Below, piece after piece: positions 1 through 11,575 of a stretch of 64,000 nucleotides of DNA (its first letter is position 1; every line of letters starts with the position of its first letter). The notes below the pieces were generated by a model. The model saw nothing but the letters and a program-made list of their open reading frames with translations. It was not told the DNA's origin and did not search any database. Origin of the DNA: Dolomedes plantarius (Eukaryota; Arthropoda; Arachnida; Araneae; Dolomedidae). Where the stretch lies: the NCBI GenBank assembly GCA_907164885.2, contig OU015496.1:167161732-167225731 (forward strand). Reading direction: 5' to 3'. A program made the translations under genes and the position numbers.

Positions 1-203
1 CTCCAAGATCAAATTATAAACAATTTAACGTTAACAGTTTAACTATAAGATAAGGTTGTAAATTTAATTATATTCTTAAAAAATTAGCATGAATGTAACG
101 AGTAGTTTTCAAGTAGTTTTCAGTGATATAATTCTCATAATGTTGTAATTAGACTACCTTCGTGGAGAGATGTGGAAGTAGGTGTAAGTACATTATATAT
201 ACG

Positions 204-208
<5 letters not shown>

Positions 209-246
<38 letters not shown>
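209..246. repeat. (TA)n microsatellite
   Basis: Nearly pure TA run. Bases 1-208 hold AT-rich sequence with no recognised feature. Confidence 0.95.
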
Positions 247-250
<4 letters not shown>

Positions 251-382
251 TGAAAGAGAAAAACCAGTATGAGCACTAAAGCTACTACAGCCAGGAACCA
301 AAAACATGAAAAGATAAGATTGAAAGAGGTTTTAGACAATATCTCATCATCAGCGGTGTCAATACTGACTAAAAATAAATAA

Positions 383-387
<5 letters not shown>

Positions 388-429
<42 letters not shown>
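388..429. repeat. (TA)n microsatellite beside a SINE
   Basis: Pure AT alternation just upstream of the SINE head at 439; it may be the target region of that insertion. Confidence 0.95.
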
Positions 430-432
<3 letters not shown>

Positions 433-438
433 TAACCA

Positions 439-690
439 CTACGCCCGGTGGCATAGTGGTTAAAAGCTTCAAGCTACCACACCACGGGTCGACTCAGCCT
501 TTCATCCTTTGAGTGGGTCGATAAAATGAGGACCGATCATGTTTAGGAACTAACTCTGGGGATCCCACGGCAGGCTGACCACCTGCCCGAGATATATGCT
601 GTATGACACCCCAAGCCCATGGTCAAGAAAGCGGAGATGGACACCACAGGCCTTGGTCCCCAATGGACTGCCGTACACAAATGTATGTGA
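439..690 (+). mobile_element. tRNA-derived SINE
   Basis: The head has an A-box-like TGGCATAGTGGTTAAAAGC and, about 35 bases on, a B-box-like GGGTCGACTC at 485-494, spaced as in an RNA polymerase III internal promoter. A GC-richer unique body follows (about 495-680), unlike the AT-rich flanks. The 3' boundary is approximate, as no clear A tail or target duplication was seen. It encodes no protein and would rely on a LINE for mobility. A real tRNA gene is unlikely because no cloverleaf stem closes. Confidence 0.7.
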
Positions 691-1755
691 GTATGTGTCA
701 TAAAACTTTAGGCTTAAATATTACTTAGTTTAACTTCAAAATGCTTGATTAGCTTCTGAAAACATCAAATATTATCAAAATCAAATCTGGGTTATAAAAT
801 AAATAAATAAAAACTTTCATGGTATAGAGCATAATTTACATGTAAACGTTGACTTAAGTGAAATCTCTTCAGCAAATATCATCAGCAAGAAAAGCTTCAT
901 TGAATGGAGATTCATTACGTGGAAGATATTGTACAGCATTTCTCAGAAATCTCACATTCTCCTCGGAACCAGACAGTCATAAAATAACAAATCGCCGATT
1001 CCCATTACATCTGCGGAGACCATCAAGTTAAAATGCGGCTCTTAATGTCGCCATTATGTCGAACAAAGCAATTTGTTTGAGAGGGGGCAGGGGAAACACG
1101 CATGACATTACAGTGGTATATACGAAAAACATGTTCTGGCTCGGTCACTCATGCATAACCAACGATTAAGTGATGTCGGAATTCCTTCCAATTCACCGGA
1201 ATTCGTCTTCCAGCCCAAAGGACAATTCTAATTTGACAAATCCAGGAACAATGACTGAATAGAAATGGTTGGACTGCTTTCGCAGAAAAAGGTTGTGACT
1301 TCACTATCAATAGACCCACATCATTAAGAGACCTTCATCAGTGATCCCCTCTTCCCCTTTGTCATTGTAAGGGGACGAGGGACCTTCAACCTCTTTAAAT
1401 TCTTTTTCTTCTAATCTATATACAAAATAAGAATAGCTTATATTCTTTTTAACTACACTGAAGACAAAGGCATCTTTTTAATTCCTGAAAGAATCTGTTG
1501 TAGCTCTACTAGACCAGGTCCATGAGCCCATAAATCGTCAGGAGGTTCATTAATACGCGTGGATCGGTATGTAAGTCCTCCCTAAATAAATTTAAGCATG
1601 TTAGGATGTTGCCAGGGGTGGCTTGCTCAGTATTACACTTCTTACAAGATAGTAGGGCAAGGGGGACAGCTTCTGTTGGTCAAGGATCAAGAGGATCCGA
1701 AGGTACCCGATACCAACTTCGGGTACTTCGGGAACATTCGATACTACCTTGACAC
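691..1755. other. No recognised feature
   Basis: AT-rich sequence without a long reading frame, clear repeat or RNA gene that I can support. Short frames near 1598 overlap the following GC-rich element and show no family motif. Confidence 0.5.
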
Positions 1756-2114
1756 CGCGAACACACATTCGCGAAAGGGGAGCGAATTGTGGGAGGAAAC
1801 AGTGATTTATGGGTCTTCGCCTCGTCGCTCAGGTGCTCGCTAAGGAAGGCGGTTTTCTGACGAATGATCAAAGGGACGAGGGACCTTCTCGCCACGTTAG
1901 GGGGGAGTCAAAGGGGGTTTCCGAATCGCGCTTTTTGGAAACAAATGACGGGGAGGGGAGGTCAAAGGTTAAAGGGGTAATGAAATCGGGAAGTAGCGAT
2001 CGACGAAAACATGAGAACGGTCGGTCGGGTCGATTAGTCACGCTCCTAGAGTGTGACTAATGTGTCGCGGCTGGACCAGGAGGGAGCTGATTCGCTTGTG
2101 TGTACATGCGGTAT
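1756..2114. mobile_element. GC-rich TIR MITE, family Z, copy 1
   Basis: GC-rich block in AT-rich surroundings. Its left end (ACACCGCGAACACACATTCG) is roughly inverted at its right end, which reads on the other strand CCGCATGTACACACAAGCG. The interior matches copies at 5726-6043 and 29388-29655, sharing CAGTGATTTAT and GGTCAAAGG-type stretches. It codes for nothing recognisable and the superfamily is unknown. The short open frames inside are artefacts of high GC. Confidence 0.55.
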
Positions 2115-2168
2115 AAGGAAAACTGACTTAGCTCCAAGTGCCTGCTAGCTTTAGATGGACATAACGGA

Positions 2169-2496
2169 ATGACCTCCATGCCTAGGGTGGCCCTACCAGG
2201 AATTAAATTCCCAACCCATTTCCCGCCTTTTCGTCCAGTACCACCCACCTGCCACGATAGAGCAGCATATCAAGACTTAGGGTGTGTGTGCGAACCTAAT
2301 AACCATTTGTACTTTGAAAGGGTTCCCAGAAGGATTGCCACTGTCGAAGCTAGAATTGGCCATGTTGTCACGGAGTCCTATTTGCACCGCTTCCACCTTG
2401 CAGCTACTGATACTTGTCCAGTATGCTCTAAAGATCGTGAGACTCTGGAACATATTCTAATTTTCTGTGCCATTGCTTTAATAATTCACAGATTGA
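2169..2496 (+). pseudogene. Jockey-like ORF2 C-terminal fragment
   Basis: The reading frame encodes the end of a non-LTR retrotransposon ORF2, after the RNase H domain. Recognisable parts are a proline-rich stretch (FPPFRPVPPTCHDRAAYQDL), an R-rich segment ending GHVVTESYLHRFHLAATDTC and the terminal cysteine-histidine knuckle C-P-V-C...H-I-L-I-F-C. These follow the RNase H domain in Jockey-clade ORF2 proteins. Reverse transcriptase and endonuclease are absent, so this is a 5'-truncated dead copy. It is cut at its 3' side by the hAT-like MITE starting at 2497. The upstream limit is uncertain. Confidence 0.75.
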
Positions 2497-2986
2497 CATA
2501 GGCGTAGCGTTGGGAGGGGCACGGGGAAGGGAGGGGGGGGGCGTGCCTAGGGGGGACGTCCCCTCCCAACAAAATTAGAAATAAACTAAAACGTTATTAG
2601 AAGATTTGTTAAAATCAGAAAAATTGTAGAAAACTTTTAAGAAAGTTGGTTTTTTCCGCTTTTTGAAATTGTGAAACTGAAGATTCCCATTATGTCTTTA
2701 GCCTTAAAGTGGTTTTTAACAGTGATATGATCCATAGCAAAAATTTGATGCTATATTTTTTTTTCTCATTTTATTTATATTATATTTAATTTTCTCATTG
2801 TAAAACTTTTGAATACTACTCAAACATCAATTCTATTGTTATTCAATTTCAAAAAATCATAATATTTCATATTTTAAGGACCGTTCGGCAGTCAGTGAGC
2901 TGAGGAGGGCCCTAACTGAATTCAATCCGTGCAACCCCTCTCCCCCCCCCCCAAATAAAAAAAGTTAGAAGTATGCTATACCTATG
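2497..2986. mobile_element. hAT-like MITE
   Basis: Left end CATAGGCGTAGCG pairs with right end ...GCTATACCTATG. The flanking 8-mers cagattga (2489-2496) and ccgattgg (2987-2994) agree at 6 of 8 positions, as in a decayed 8-bp hAT duplication. The interior has G and C homopolymers near the ends and an AT-rich middle. No transposase is encoded. It interrupts the Jockey-like fragment. Confidence 0.6.
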
Positions 2987-2994
2987 CCGATTGG

Positions 2995-3624
2995 TCTCAG
3001 TGACTCTCAAGCAAAAATTTTTAATACTGTTTAGTCATCTATAGCGATGAGGCGCAAACTTTTTCCGACCACCAACCATTTTCTTTAAATAAAAATCACG
3101 TGACCCCAAAGAAAATTTATTGGTAATAGCAGTTCTTTTTTGTTTCTTTTTTTATTAGGAAAATGTTAACAAAAGAATAGACTAACTAAATAAAGGAAAT
3201 TTGAGAAGCTATTTCAAAAATCAATGAACTGTAGATTGCGAGTATTTATTTACTTTGCGTAGTAAGAATTTAAAAAAAATGTCTTCCTTACCATCTAGAC
3301 TTGTTTTTTGCCAAATCGCATGTGACTAAAACTTCACATTTAAATATTAAAATTTATATGCATTTCATATAGGGAAAAGTTAGCAAAAATTAAAATTACA
3401 AAAGAGCATGATTTTAAAATTATAAGCTTCACATTAAAACATTGAAAATTATAAACTTCATTTATCTATATAAAACTAAACTAGAAAAAAAATTAATGAC
3501 ATGGGTGCACCTGGACCTCGGGTAGTATTTGTTCAATATTTGGTGAAATATTTGAGAACGCTACCCTCATATCACCGTTGTTTGATTTTTATAGCTATTG
3601 ATTTTGAAATCCCAGTTTCGCACA
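2995..3624. other. No recognised feature
   Basis: AT-rich, no coding or repeat signal I can support. Confidence 0.5.
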
Positions 3625-3626
3625 TA

Positions 3627-3962
3627 CAGTCGAAACCCGTTATAGCGAACCCGGTATATAACGAACTCATGGATATAACGAACGAAAATTTTGATCGCGT
3701 CATTTTCCTATTATACGTAATTTAATTAGTATTGTATCAATTCAATGTAATCGCTTTTAGTCGAATTAATTCATTAATTATCATTTTTAATAGATTTTAT
3801 CATTTTTTTAAATACATCATTATTGAATACACATTGCAACTAATGAGTTATACATTTTGTGAACTCTAGCATTTTTCTTAACGGTTCGGATATAGCGAAG
3901 CACCGGATAAAGCGAACAAAATCTTTGGTCCATTGAAGTTCGTTATAACGGGGTTCGACTCT
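3627..3962. mobile_element. Tigger/pogo-type MITE
   Basis: TIRs begin CAGTCGAAACCCGTTATAGC on the left; on the other strand the right end reads GAGTCGAACCCCGTTATAACG. TA lies at both edges, and the inner motifs (ATAACGAAC, ATAGCGAAG) repeat. Terminal 'CAGT..CCCGTTATA.CGAA' arrays are typical of pogo/Tigger non-autonomous elements (family knowledge). No coding capacity. Confidence 0.75.
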
Positions 3963-4263
3963 ATAGGTAAGAGCGAGTGGAAGCAATGTTGCGTTGTAAG
4001 ACTGTTTGACACCTTATTTAACAATGTCATATAGTTTTAACATATAAAAAAACATAAATAAAATATAAAAAATATGTAATTTTAAGAAGTTTAAAGCACG
4101 TTTTTAAAATTAAATAATTCAGTATGTTATAAATTTACTTCAGACTATCCGCGACCAATCTAACTTTTTTCATGACCCCTCTGTGGGTCGCGTTCCACAA
4201 TTTGCACTGATCTATAGCACATATCGTCACTGATCTATAGTATACATTCAATCTGGAAAATGT

Positions 4264-4267
<4 letters not shown>

Positions 4268-4335
<68 letters not shown>

Positions 4336-4340
4336 TAATC
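4268..4340. repeat. (TA)n microsatellite
   Basis: Long TA run; the reverse-strand frame of repeated Y-I residues across it is an artefact. Confidence 0.95.
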
Positions 4341-5643
4341 TATTTACCCTTTGTACCTGTTCAATTTGGATAATTTCTGAATTATATTTTGTCACCTGTC
4401 AGACCCGAATCTCTAGTATGTAGTAAATGTTTCGTAAAATGATTACTAATTTAATTTTCGCAAACATATTTTAATTATAGATTAATCTATAATTATAGAT
4501 TTTGAATGTCAGAGAGCTATAGTAAAATGTACGTAGGTATTCAAGAGGTTTAGTTTTAAAAGGTTGTTAGAATCATTGCTACTAAGTAAATTTTTATTAA
4601 AACAATACCCGAGTAAAATAACATTATTTCTAAGTGTTGAAATTATTGAGGATCACGTTTTCAATTAGATAAATTTTCCTACTCTTGTAACTCAACAATT
4701 TTTAAAGGTAAAGTCAATTTAGCAATTAAAAATGAACTACAGGCATTATTTCATAAGCTTGTAAAATTTTTAAATGAACAGCTTACGTGGGTATGATGCT
4801 TTGTTAATTTAAAATAAAAATAATAACATCGTCCTATGTTTGAGCGTTTTAAAACCTATATGCCTCCTTCAATTGTAGTTTTACAATTAAAAAAATTCAG
4901 ACTAGTAAAAGAACAGTTGATAACCAGAAAATATTAAATCTCCTACCAACAATTCAGACAATTTCTGACAAGTTAACGCTCAAATGATGTTTTTTTTTCA
5001 ATCTTTATCCCTTCCCCTTATCAAATGAGGATTAATTACGGTAAGCAAGATCCTGCAAAATCTGGAGCATTGCACATCGTGAGATCAGCCAACGCCATCT
5101 AGTGAACGTGCTCGTGACTATTAAGAAAATGGATTCAGATGGAAAGATACGACCCACAATTAATGTGGATCGTTAGCAAGTTAATCGTTCAAGATCTCCT
5201 AAAAACAGCAATTTTTTTTTTTTTTTTTTTTTTACCGTGGCTATTAAGACTGTAAAAACGAAATGTTGCACCAGGTTAGAAAAGCTACCTGTTGTGCGAA
5301 ATGCTGCATCAGATTAAAAAAAGCTACCTGTTGTAATGTTTCTGGGTAGCGCGTTTAACTGTTTTGCTTATCCTACTTTTGTATCTTAAACATACATTCT
5401 TAATCTTCCAGTTATACTTCCATTTTTGCAACAGCATTCCATATTTACAGTGTGTGTGCCTGTTAAACTTTCGAATATTTTGCCTTTACAATAGTAACCC
5501 CTAGACCAGATATATTTATTTTTTTTCGCTCGGGCCACATACATATGTTTTCTACGTTACCCGGGCCCACAACATAAGTATCCTTTGCTTCATAATCTAA
5601 TAATGTAAAAAATAAAACTCAAAACCTTAATGTATTCATGTGC
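4341..5643. other. No recognised gene; poly-T tract
   Basis: AT-rich sequence with a T tract at about 5210-5234. A GGGCC-containing patch near 5533-5570 resembles hAT-element ends, but I could not find a partner. Confidence 0.45.
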
Positions 5644-6414
5644 CAGGGCCGATTCCATAGGTGAGGTGGCGAGGCTACCGCCCCAGGCGCAGAATTGAAA
5701 TAGGCGCCAAGATGAGTCATACACCGTATTTACACAGTCGCGAAGGCGACGAGTCGAATCGCGGGGAACGAATGTGTAAACGGTGTGCTCGCCGTTTCTC
5801 CTCGCCAGTCGTTGCACTCGCTTCGGGTAGCGGTTTTCTGGCACGAGTCATAGGGGCGAATGGCGACGTAGAGGGGGGTCAAAGGTCAAAGCGGGGAATG
5901 GCAACGGGAAGTTGCGGCGGGAAGTCTTGTTGACAACAAGAGGCGCGAATGTGAGAACGGTCATTCGCTTCGATGCAGGAACGTCACGAATTTTTCGCGA
6001 ATGTCTTGCGGGTGGCTCGAGCGCGAATGTGTAAATGCGGCAATAGGAAAATACGAATTTTTCGGTATTTAAAACAATAAATTAAAGGTATGCAATCAAG
6101 TCATTTATAAAGGTGGTAAGAATGATTTAATCATCATTTTTATTACATAACAAATTGTATTCAAATTTATATCATTTTTCTGCCTTTTTTTAAGTTAAGT
6201 AATTTTTATGAATCTTATGGGTTTTTTTTGTTTTTTTTTAATAAGTAAAACTTTTCTTTGCATTTAACACATATTTCCCCCAAAATATCAATTATTCTTG
6301 ATATACACTATTTCTCTAATGCTGATAAGTTCATTACTTAAAGTCTCCGAAAATTCGAAAAGGAACCGTTTTTAAAACTTGCCTAAGGCGCCACAATGGA
6401 TCGGCCCGGCTCTG
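5644..6414. mobile_element. Non-autonomous hAT-like element, copy 1
   Basis: Left end CAGGGCCGATTCCATAGG; the right end on the other strand starts CAGAGCCGGGCCGATCCATT. A second, disrupted copy of the right half lies at about 18150-19570, sharing CTGAGGCGCCACAATGGATC-type sequence. The flanking 8-mers do not match, so the exact ends are uncertain. A GC-rich MITE is nested inside (5726-6043). No transposase remains. Confidence 0.6.
5726..6043. mobile_element. GC-rich TIR MITE, family Z, copy 2 (nested)
   Basis: Ends CCGTATTTACACAGTCGCG and, on the other strand, CCGCATTTACACATTCGCG are inverted repeats. The interior shares GGTCAAAGG-type and GAGAACGGTC stretches with copy 1. It sits within the hAT-like element, so it inserted later. 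Confidence 0.7.
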
Positions 6415-6654
6415 CCAGGCGTTTATTTGAAAGTAAGTGTGATTTTTCATATTGAGACAACCTTGGACTATTTTAGATAAATCAAGTTTATAACTGCTGC
6501 ATATTACTCTCAATACGTCATCAAGGTGAGAATTCAGTAAGCCGATTTCTAATATACGCTCTTCACCTATTTCATTTTGGACTAGGATAATTCACGAAGT
6601 TACGTTGCGAACAACGTGTGCAGCAAGGTGGCCTCATTTTTCTAGTCGTGTATA
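6415..6654. other. No recognised feature
   Basis: Short AT-rich spacer between the hAT-like and mariner-like elements. Confidence 0.5.
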
Positions 6655-6770
6655 CAGTGTGTCCGTAAAATAATGGTGAGGATTTAAATGGTTAGAGCTT
6701 CTGGACAAAGCATTGTAGAGCGATGAAATAAAATAGGAATAGCAGGTGAACGCATACTGAACCTGCAGGG

Positions 6771-7290
6771 TCAGTATGAGTTCCTAGGCAAAAGTTCCGA
6801 CAGCGCACCTGAAAATCTTTTACATGTATCATTGCCTCTAAGAATAATTATACTTGCATGCTCTCTGACAGAATAACTTAAAACATAACCGGTCACTCTT
6901 TTTTCTCCGATAAGAGGAATTATTTTTCATGCATGTTTCTTACATCACACCTACATTAATTTCAGTCTAATAATTATACATTAAGTTATTACACGTCATA
7001 ACTTCAGTCGTGCTGGTGTGAACAGTACTGAACCTGCAGGTGAACGCATACTGAATTGTGGAATTTGTGGCTTTGAATTATGAAATTATTCTTCTTTCAT
7101 GTTTTAGAACTGTTACCAGTAATTGTTTATGACTGTCTGAAATATAAACTATTAATAACATTGTTTTAAAATTGTTAATAATTCCATTAATATTTAAATT
7201 TGTTTTATAGTTGCTATAATAATTGTTTTTTATATACAATTACATTTAAGTTTTATAATTGTTAATAACAATTTATAATTGTTTCAAATT
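6771..7290. repeat. AT-rich interspersed repeat R, copy 1
   Basis: Begins TCAGTATGAGTTCCTAGGCA and matches 8604-9130 over several hundred bases (ATTGCCTCTAAGAATAATTA, TCCGATAAGAGGAATTATTT). It sits inside the mariner-like element. No coding sequence; class unknown. Confidence 0.75.
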
Positions 7291-7320
7291 GAAGAGAAAA
7301 TCTTCCAGTTTCTTATCTGT

Positions 7321-7723
7321 TCAGAAGACTTCGATGTGTACTCCCTTGGTTGCCCTGCAGATGTCAAGACGATATTCAGTCTCTTCCCATACATGGCAGA
7401 GAACATCCCGCGTGATAGACGAAACAGCTTTAGTGTTCCTGTCTTTTAAATGCTCCAGATTTCGAACATGAATGGAATACACTTGTGTTTTTAACATAAC
7501 CCCAAAAATAGAAATCTATGGGGGTAAGGTTTGGAGACCGTGGGTGCCAGGCAAGCCACCCATCTCGTACTGCCCATCGCTGAGGAAATGTTTCGTTAAG
7601 AAATTCCCTCACGATTGTGGCAAACTGTGGAGGGGCTTCGTCTAGCTGGAAAATGGAATTCTCAGGAATTTTCCGGCGGTTGTCCCAGAGTCTGTTGGAG
7701 TCTGCACGTAAGTTTTCGTACAC
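7321..7723 (-). pseudogene. DD41D mariner-like transposase, C-terminal half
   Basis: Reverse-strand frames give the second catalytic region, FQLDEAPPQFA in place of the usual F-Q-Q-D-G-A-P-P-H-F, then LAWHPRSPNLTPIDFYFWGY. There are 41 residues between the two aspartates, the spacing known from rosa/Visitor-type (DD41D) mariners. A frame change near 7465 leads to a conserved C-terminus with VWEETEYRLDICRATKG and a stop at 7323-7321. The first catalytic Asp and the DNA-binding region are absent. Several consensus residues are lost (Q to L, G to E, H to Q), so the protein is dead. The same C-terminal motif occurs in the element at 19595-20434. Confidence 0.85.
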
Positions 7724-7834
7724 ATAAACTTGGAGTGTTTCTATTTCATTTAACGTATGACTCGCGTCTGAATCATGATTTGTTGCATAGCTATAGTCAT
7801 TTGAAACCCCACCGTTATTTTACGGACACACTGT

Positions 7835-8280
7835 ATTTCAAGCACTCATTCGGAGGACTTCTTTCTTTCTCTCTCTTTTCTTTAAAAATAACTTCCAGAT
7901 TTTTACTTTTTGAACTCGATAAATTCGTCAAATAGCCTTGCATAATCTCATCCCAATGCTGCCAGTTGTGTAATAATTGTTGTTTCTGGGAGCCAGAAAT
8001 TTCCTACATGCAACAAGCAAATCTCAATGCTTCTTAAATCCGGAAATTTCCTCCTAAATTCCTTGGATAAGGCAGCTAAATAATTTGAAGTTATCGTACA
8101 GTTTTCTCGGTAAATGTCAATACCATCAAGTTTAGCTTTTGTTACGGTTTTTGCAAACTTAGATTGCCAGATGTTTACAGAAGTATCTACCTATGGGTGT
8201 GTGCTTCGGGCCACACTTATAAGCTTTTCGGGCCGCATGCGGCCGACTGAGTATGAGTGTTGTTGCTTATGCCACTTGAC
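7835..8280. other. No recognised gene; GGCCGCATGCGGCC palindrome
   Basis: AT-rich sequence. A GGGCCGCATGCGGCCG palindrome near 8230-8245 resembles hAT-type ends but has no partner I can support. Confidence 0.45.
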
Positions 8281-8603
8281 CGACAGCAACATCAGATCAA
8301 GTCCCGAAGGCTATGGGCAATGAAGGTGCGGCTCCTGTTTTGACTGGCACCACAAGGATAGGAATTCGACTTGGCCAAAGGACCAGTCCCGTAATTTTGA
8401 ACCGAGTCAAATGACGAGACCAGAACACTTGCCCCTCCAGAGGTAATTTTGAGAACTTGGAGGACATTGCAGCCACGACAGATTTTACGTGCACCAGCCG
8501 TCATTAATGTACACGACAGTGGATTTTGTCAGCGACGAGCATCGAACCAGTGACTTTCAGATCACTATCCCGCTACCCTTGTCAACTGGGCCACTGCGCC
8601 CCT
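8281..8603 (-). mobile_element. tRNA-derived SINE, reverse strand
   Basis: Read on the reverse strand from 8603, the head is GGGGCGCAGTGGCCCAGTTG, A-box-like. It is followed by a B-box-like GGTTCGATGC near 8533-8524, matching pol III internal promoter spacing. The GC-richer body runs to about 8281. It directly abuts repeat R at 8604. A functional tRNA gene is rejected because the acceptor and anticodon stems do not pair. Confidence 0.75.
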
Positions 8604-9600
8604 TCAGTATGAGTTCCTAGGCAAAAGCTTCGGTAGCGAATCGGAAAATATTTTATATTTGTCATTGCCTCTAAGAATAATTATAGTTGCATGCTCTCTG
8701 ACATAATAACTCAAAACATAGCCGGTTACTCTTTTTCTCCGATAAGAGGAATTATTTTTCAATCAGGCTTTTTACAGTACACGTACATTAATTTCAGTTT
8801 AATAATAATACATTAAGTTATTACATGTTATAACTTTAGTCGCGCTGGTGGGGCTTTGAATTATGGAACTATTTTTCTTTCTCTTGTTTAATAATTGTTA
8901 CCGATAGTTGTGTATAACTGTCTAAAATATAGACTATTATTAACATTGTTTTACAATTGTTAATAATTCCATTAATATTAAAATTTGTTTTATAATTGCT
9001 ATAATAATTGTTATCATATAAAATTATATTTATGTTTCATAATTGTTAAAAATAATTTATAATTGTTTTAAATATACGCAATTATTATTAACATTGTTAT
9101 ATAATTATTGATAATTCCATAATTCTTTGAATTATGGATGAATTTCTCATTCATGTGTTTTACAGTACATGTACATTAATTTCAGTTTAATAATTATACG
9201 TTAAGTTATTACACGTTCTAACTTCACTCGCGCTGGGTTGACTTTTAATTATGGAATTATTTTTCGTTTATGTTTTATAATTGTAAATAATAATTGTCTG
9301 AAATACAAACAATTTTTATTAACATAATTTTATATTTGTTAATAACTCCATTAATAGTAAAATTAGTTTTAAAATTGTTTGAAATAATTGTCAATTATAT
9401 ATATTTGTAAATTGTTGATAATTCCTTGTTAATAATTCCATAATTGTTATAATTATGGAATTATTTTTCATTATTTAGGAATTAGTTTTCATTCATGGTT
9501 TCTACAATAAATGTACAATAATTTCAGTTTAAAAATTATCCATCAAGATATTCCACTTTATAACTTCCCTCGCGCTGATGTGGCTTTGAATTATGTCTCG
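8604..9600. repeat. AT-rich interspersed repeat R, copy 2, with tandem units
   Basis: Same start as copy 1, but here the distal part is repeated in tandem. The block around ACATTAATTTCAGTTTAATA recurs at about 8787, 9175 and 9516 (spacing near 388 and 341 bases), each followed by TCGCGCTGG-type sequence and runs of AATTGTTAATAAT. No coding sequence. Confidence 0.7.
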
Positions 9601-10431
9601 CGGGCAACTACGTTTATCTCTGTAGTCTAGGAACATGACAGCTTTTGAAGGCACTTTGTCTCTTCTTCCTTCTAGACAGCAACGGAAACTGATTTTCCTT
9701 TAAACTATCTTAAAAACTGGTTCAGTATTTTAACTCATCTATGAACGATGAAGTTTCTGTTCACACGAGATGATTATCTGTTCATGCCAGCTTTTTTTTA
9801 AAATTTAGTTAACTTCGTGGGGTTTTATTTTTTTAAATTTTAATTTAATTTAATTTTATCTTATTTGTGTGTGTTTGTGTGGAAACAACTCAAAGTTTTT
9901 AAAAAAAATTATTATTGGGTTCAGACTATGCAAACACACAATATTTTGATGTATAAATTTAGCTGATGGGAACTACTGATGAACAGACAAGAAATGCTAG
10001 GAAAATTAAATTTTCCTCCTATTCCTTTTAACTTCTTCAGCTTTATCCTGTTTGTACTAGTTATATTTTTACACATTGTTTGAAGCTACATTAGAATCAA
10101 GTTTGGGACTGTTTTGGGAATCAAGTTTAATTATAAATTTTATTTTGTGTTTAATTATTTCTAACTAAAATAGATTTTAGACTGCGATATTCCAATTATT
10201 GCTATGTACAAAATTATGTGTCTCAGTTCGAGCTCTTGTGTCACGAACTGAAAGTTAGTAGACCAAATACAAATAAACATTTGACTATTAAGTCAAACAC
10301 AGTTCATTAATAAAAGAAAAATATAATTCTCTCATACATCATCATCAAGAGTGACAGTATAAGTAAATAACAAAAACTATTTAAGTGTGTTTGTTATGGC
10401 AAAGGGTTAGTTCCCACTGCAGATGCACCAA
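9601..10431. other. No recognised feature
   Basis: AT-rich, with short homopolymer and GTGTGTTTGTGTG runs; no gene or repeat family supported. Confidence 0.5.
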
Positions 10432-10752
10432 CCCCATGTTAAGCTATGCGGAATTTATTTCCTCAAAAATTTTTAAATCATGGATTAGCCGACGCATATT
10501 TACAAATTCTGTTTTTTGCATATGAATCTAGACGTTTAAATAAAGAGCGCGTAATTTTTAACATTTGAGATTTTCAGAAATTATTTTCTTTTCTCTGGGA
10601 GTTGAATTCCTGACGATTATGATTAAAAATTAGTTTTGTTTATTCAAAAATATTAAATAAAAATTATCAATGTTAAAAAACAAACACATTGTACAGGGCG
10701 CGGCAGAAAGAACGTTCCAAGGGTATAAATAAATAAATTAATAAATAAAATA

Positions 10753-10786
<34 letters not shown>

Positions 10787-11030
10787 GAGTATTAAATAAA
10801 TATTTTTTTAAATATTTCTCAGGTATAAAAGATTTCTTTCTTTATCTTGCTTTGTAAGTTTGTTATTGACGTTCAAAATCAGAATGATCTTTCTGCTGCA
10901 CCCTGTATTTAAAGATCTGTTCTCGAATGGAGATAACATTAATATAGATAATTGAATTAAAAAATAGCATTTCGTAATCTGTGAGTTGAAAAATACTGAG
11001 AGAAAAATTACCCATAGCTTAACATGGGTA
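10432..11030. mobile_element. Old TIR element, family Y (CATGTTAAGCTATG ends), copy 1
   Basis: Left CCCCATGTTAAGCTATGCGG is inverted at the right end (CCCATAGCTTAACATGGG). Related ends occur at 56838-57150 and weakly at 47310-47640. A smaller mariner-type MITE and an AAT microsatellite are nested inside. Confidence 0.65.
10694..10905. mobile_element. Small mariner-type MITE (nested)
   Basis: Left CAGGGCGCGGCAGAAAGAAC and right end, on the other strand CAGGGTGCAGCAGAAAGATC, form imperfect TIRs with TA on both sides (10692-10693, 10906-10907). The interior is mostly TAAA/AAT simple repeat at 10726-10785. Non-coding. Confidence 0.8.
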
Positions 11031-11533
11031 ATGAAGATATGTGATACGAACTCATACGCTGCCTTAAACATCTCTTCTTTGAACAATCTATGATAGTTCA
11101 AACTTCCATGGTGTGCTTACTCCATTGTTTTGCTTATTTCAAAAGTTTTGTTTTCCCTAAATTTGAATAATGTTAATTTTGAAATTAAACTAAATTTAAA
11201 TTTTGTTTAATTTCTTTGAAGAGATAATTACAATCGATTACCGTATAACTTCTCTTCTTTTTGCACTAGAATGAATCTACTCAAAGACCTACCTTTTAAA
11301 ACATACCCGCGCAACTTAAATTTAATATTTATTTGCGAACCATTAAACTTAAAAGTCAGAAATCGTACTTTGTTAAAAATCGGCCATCTAAACCAGATTG
11401 AATGAATATATAACAACATTTAAAATTATACATAGTTCCAAAGTAAGGGACACAATGCAGCTCAAAACGACGTAAGTATATTATAACGGATGAGAATAAG
11501 CTGGAAATGATATCAGTAAAAAGTAATAATAAT

Positions 11534-11575
<42 letters not shown>

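Larger units (their letters stand above)
6655..7834 (-). mobile_element. Tc1/mariner-superfamily element with DD41D-type transposase
   Basis: TIRs of about 29 bp begin CAGTGTGTCCGTAAAATAA on both ends with few mismatches, flanked by TA at 6653-6654 and 7835-7836. The transposase remnant is on the reverse strand (7321-7723). The 5' half is missing, replaced by AT-rich repeat R (6771-7290), which is bordered by repeated ACTGAACCTGCAGG (about 6757-6770 and 7028-7041). Confidence 0.85.
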
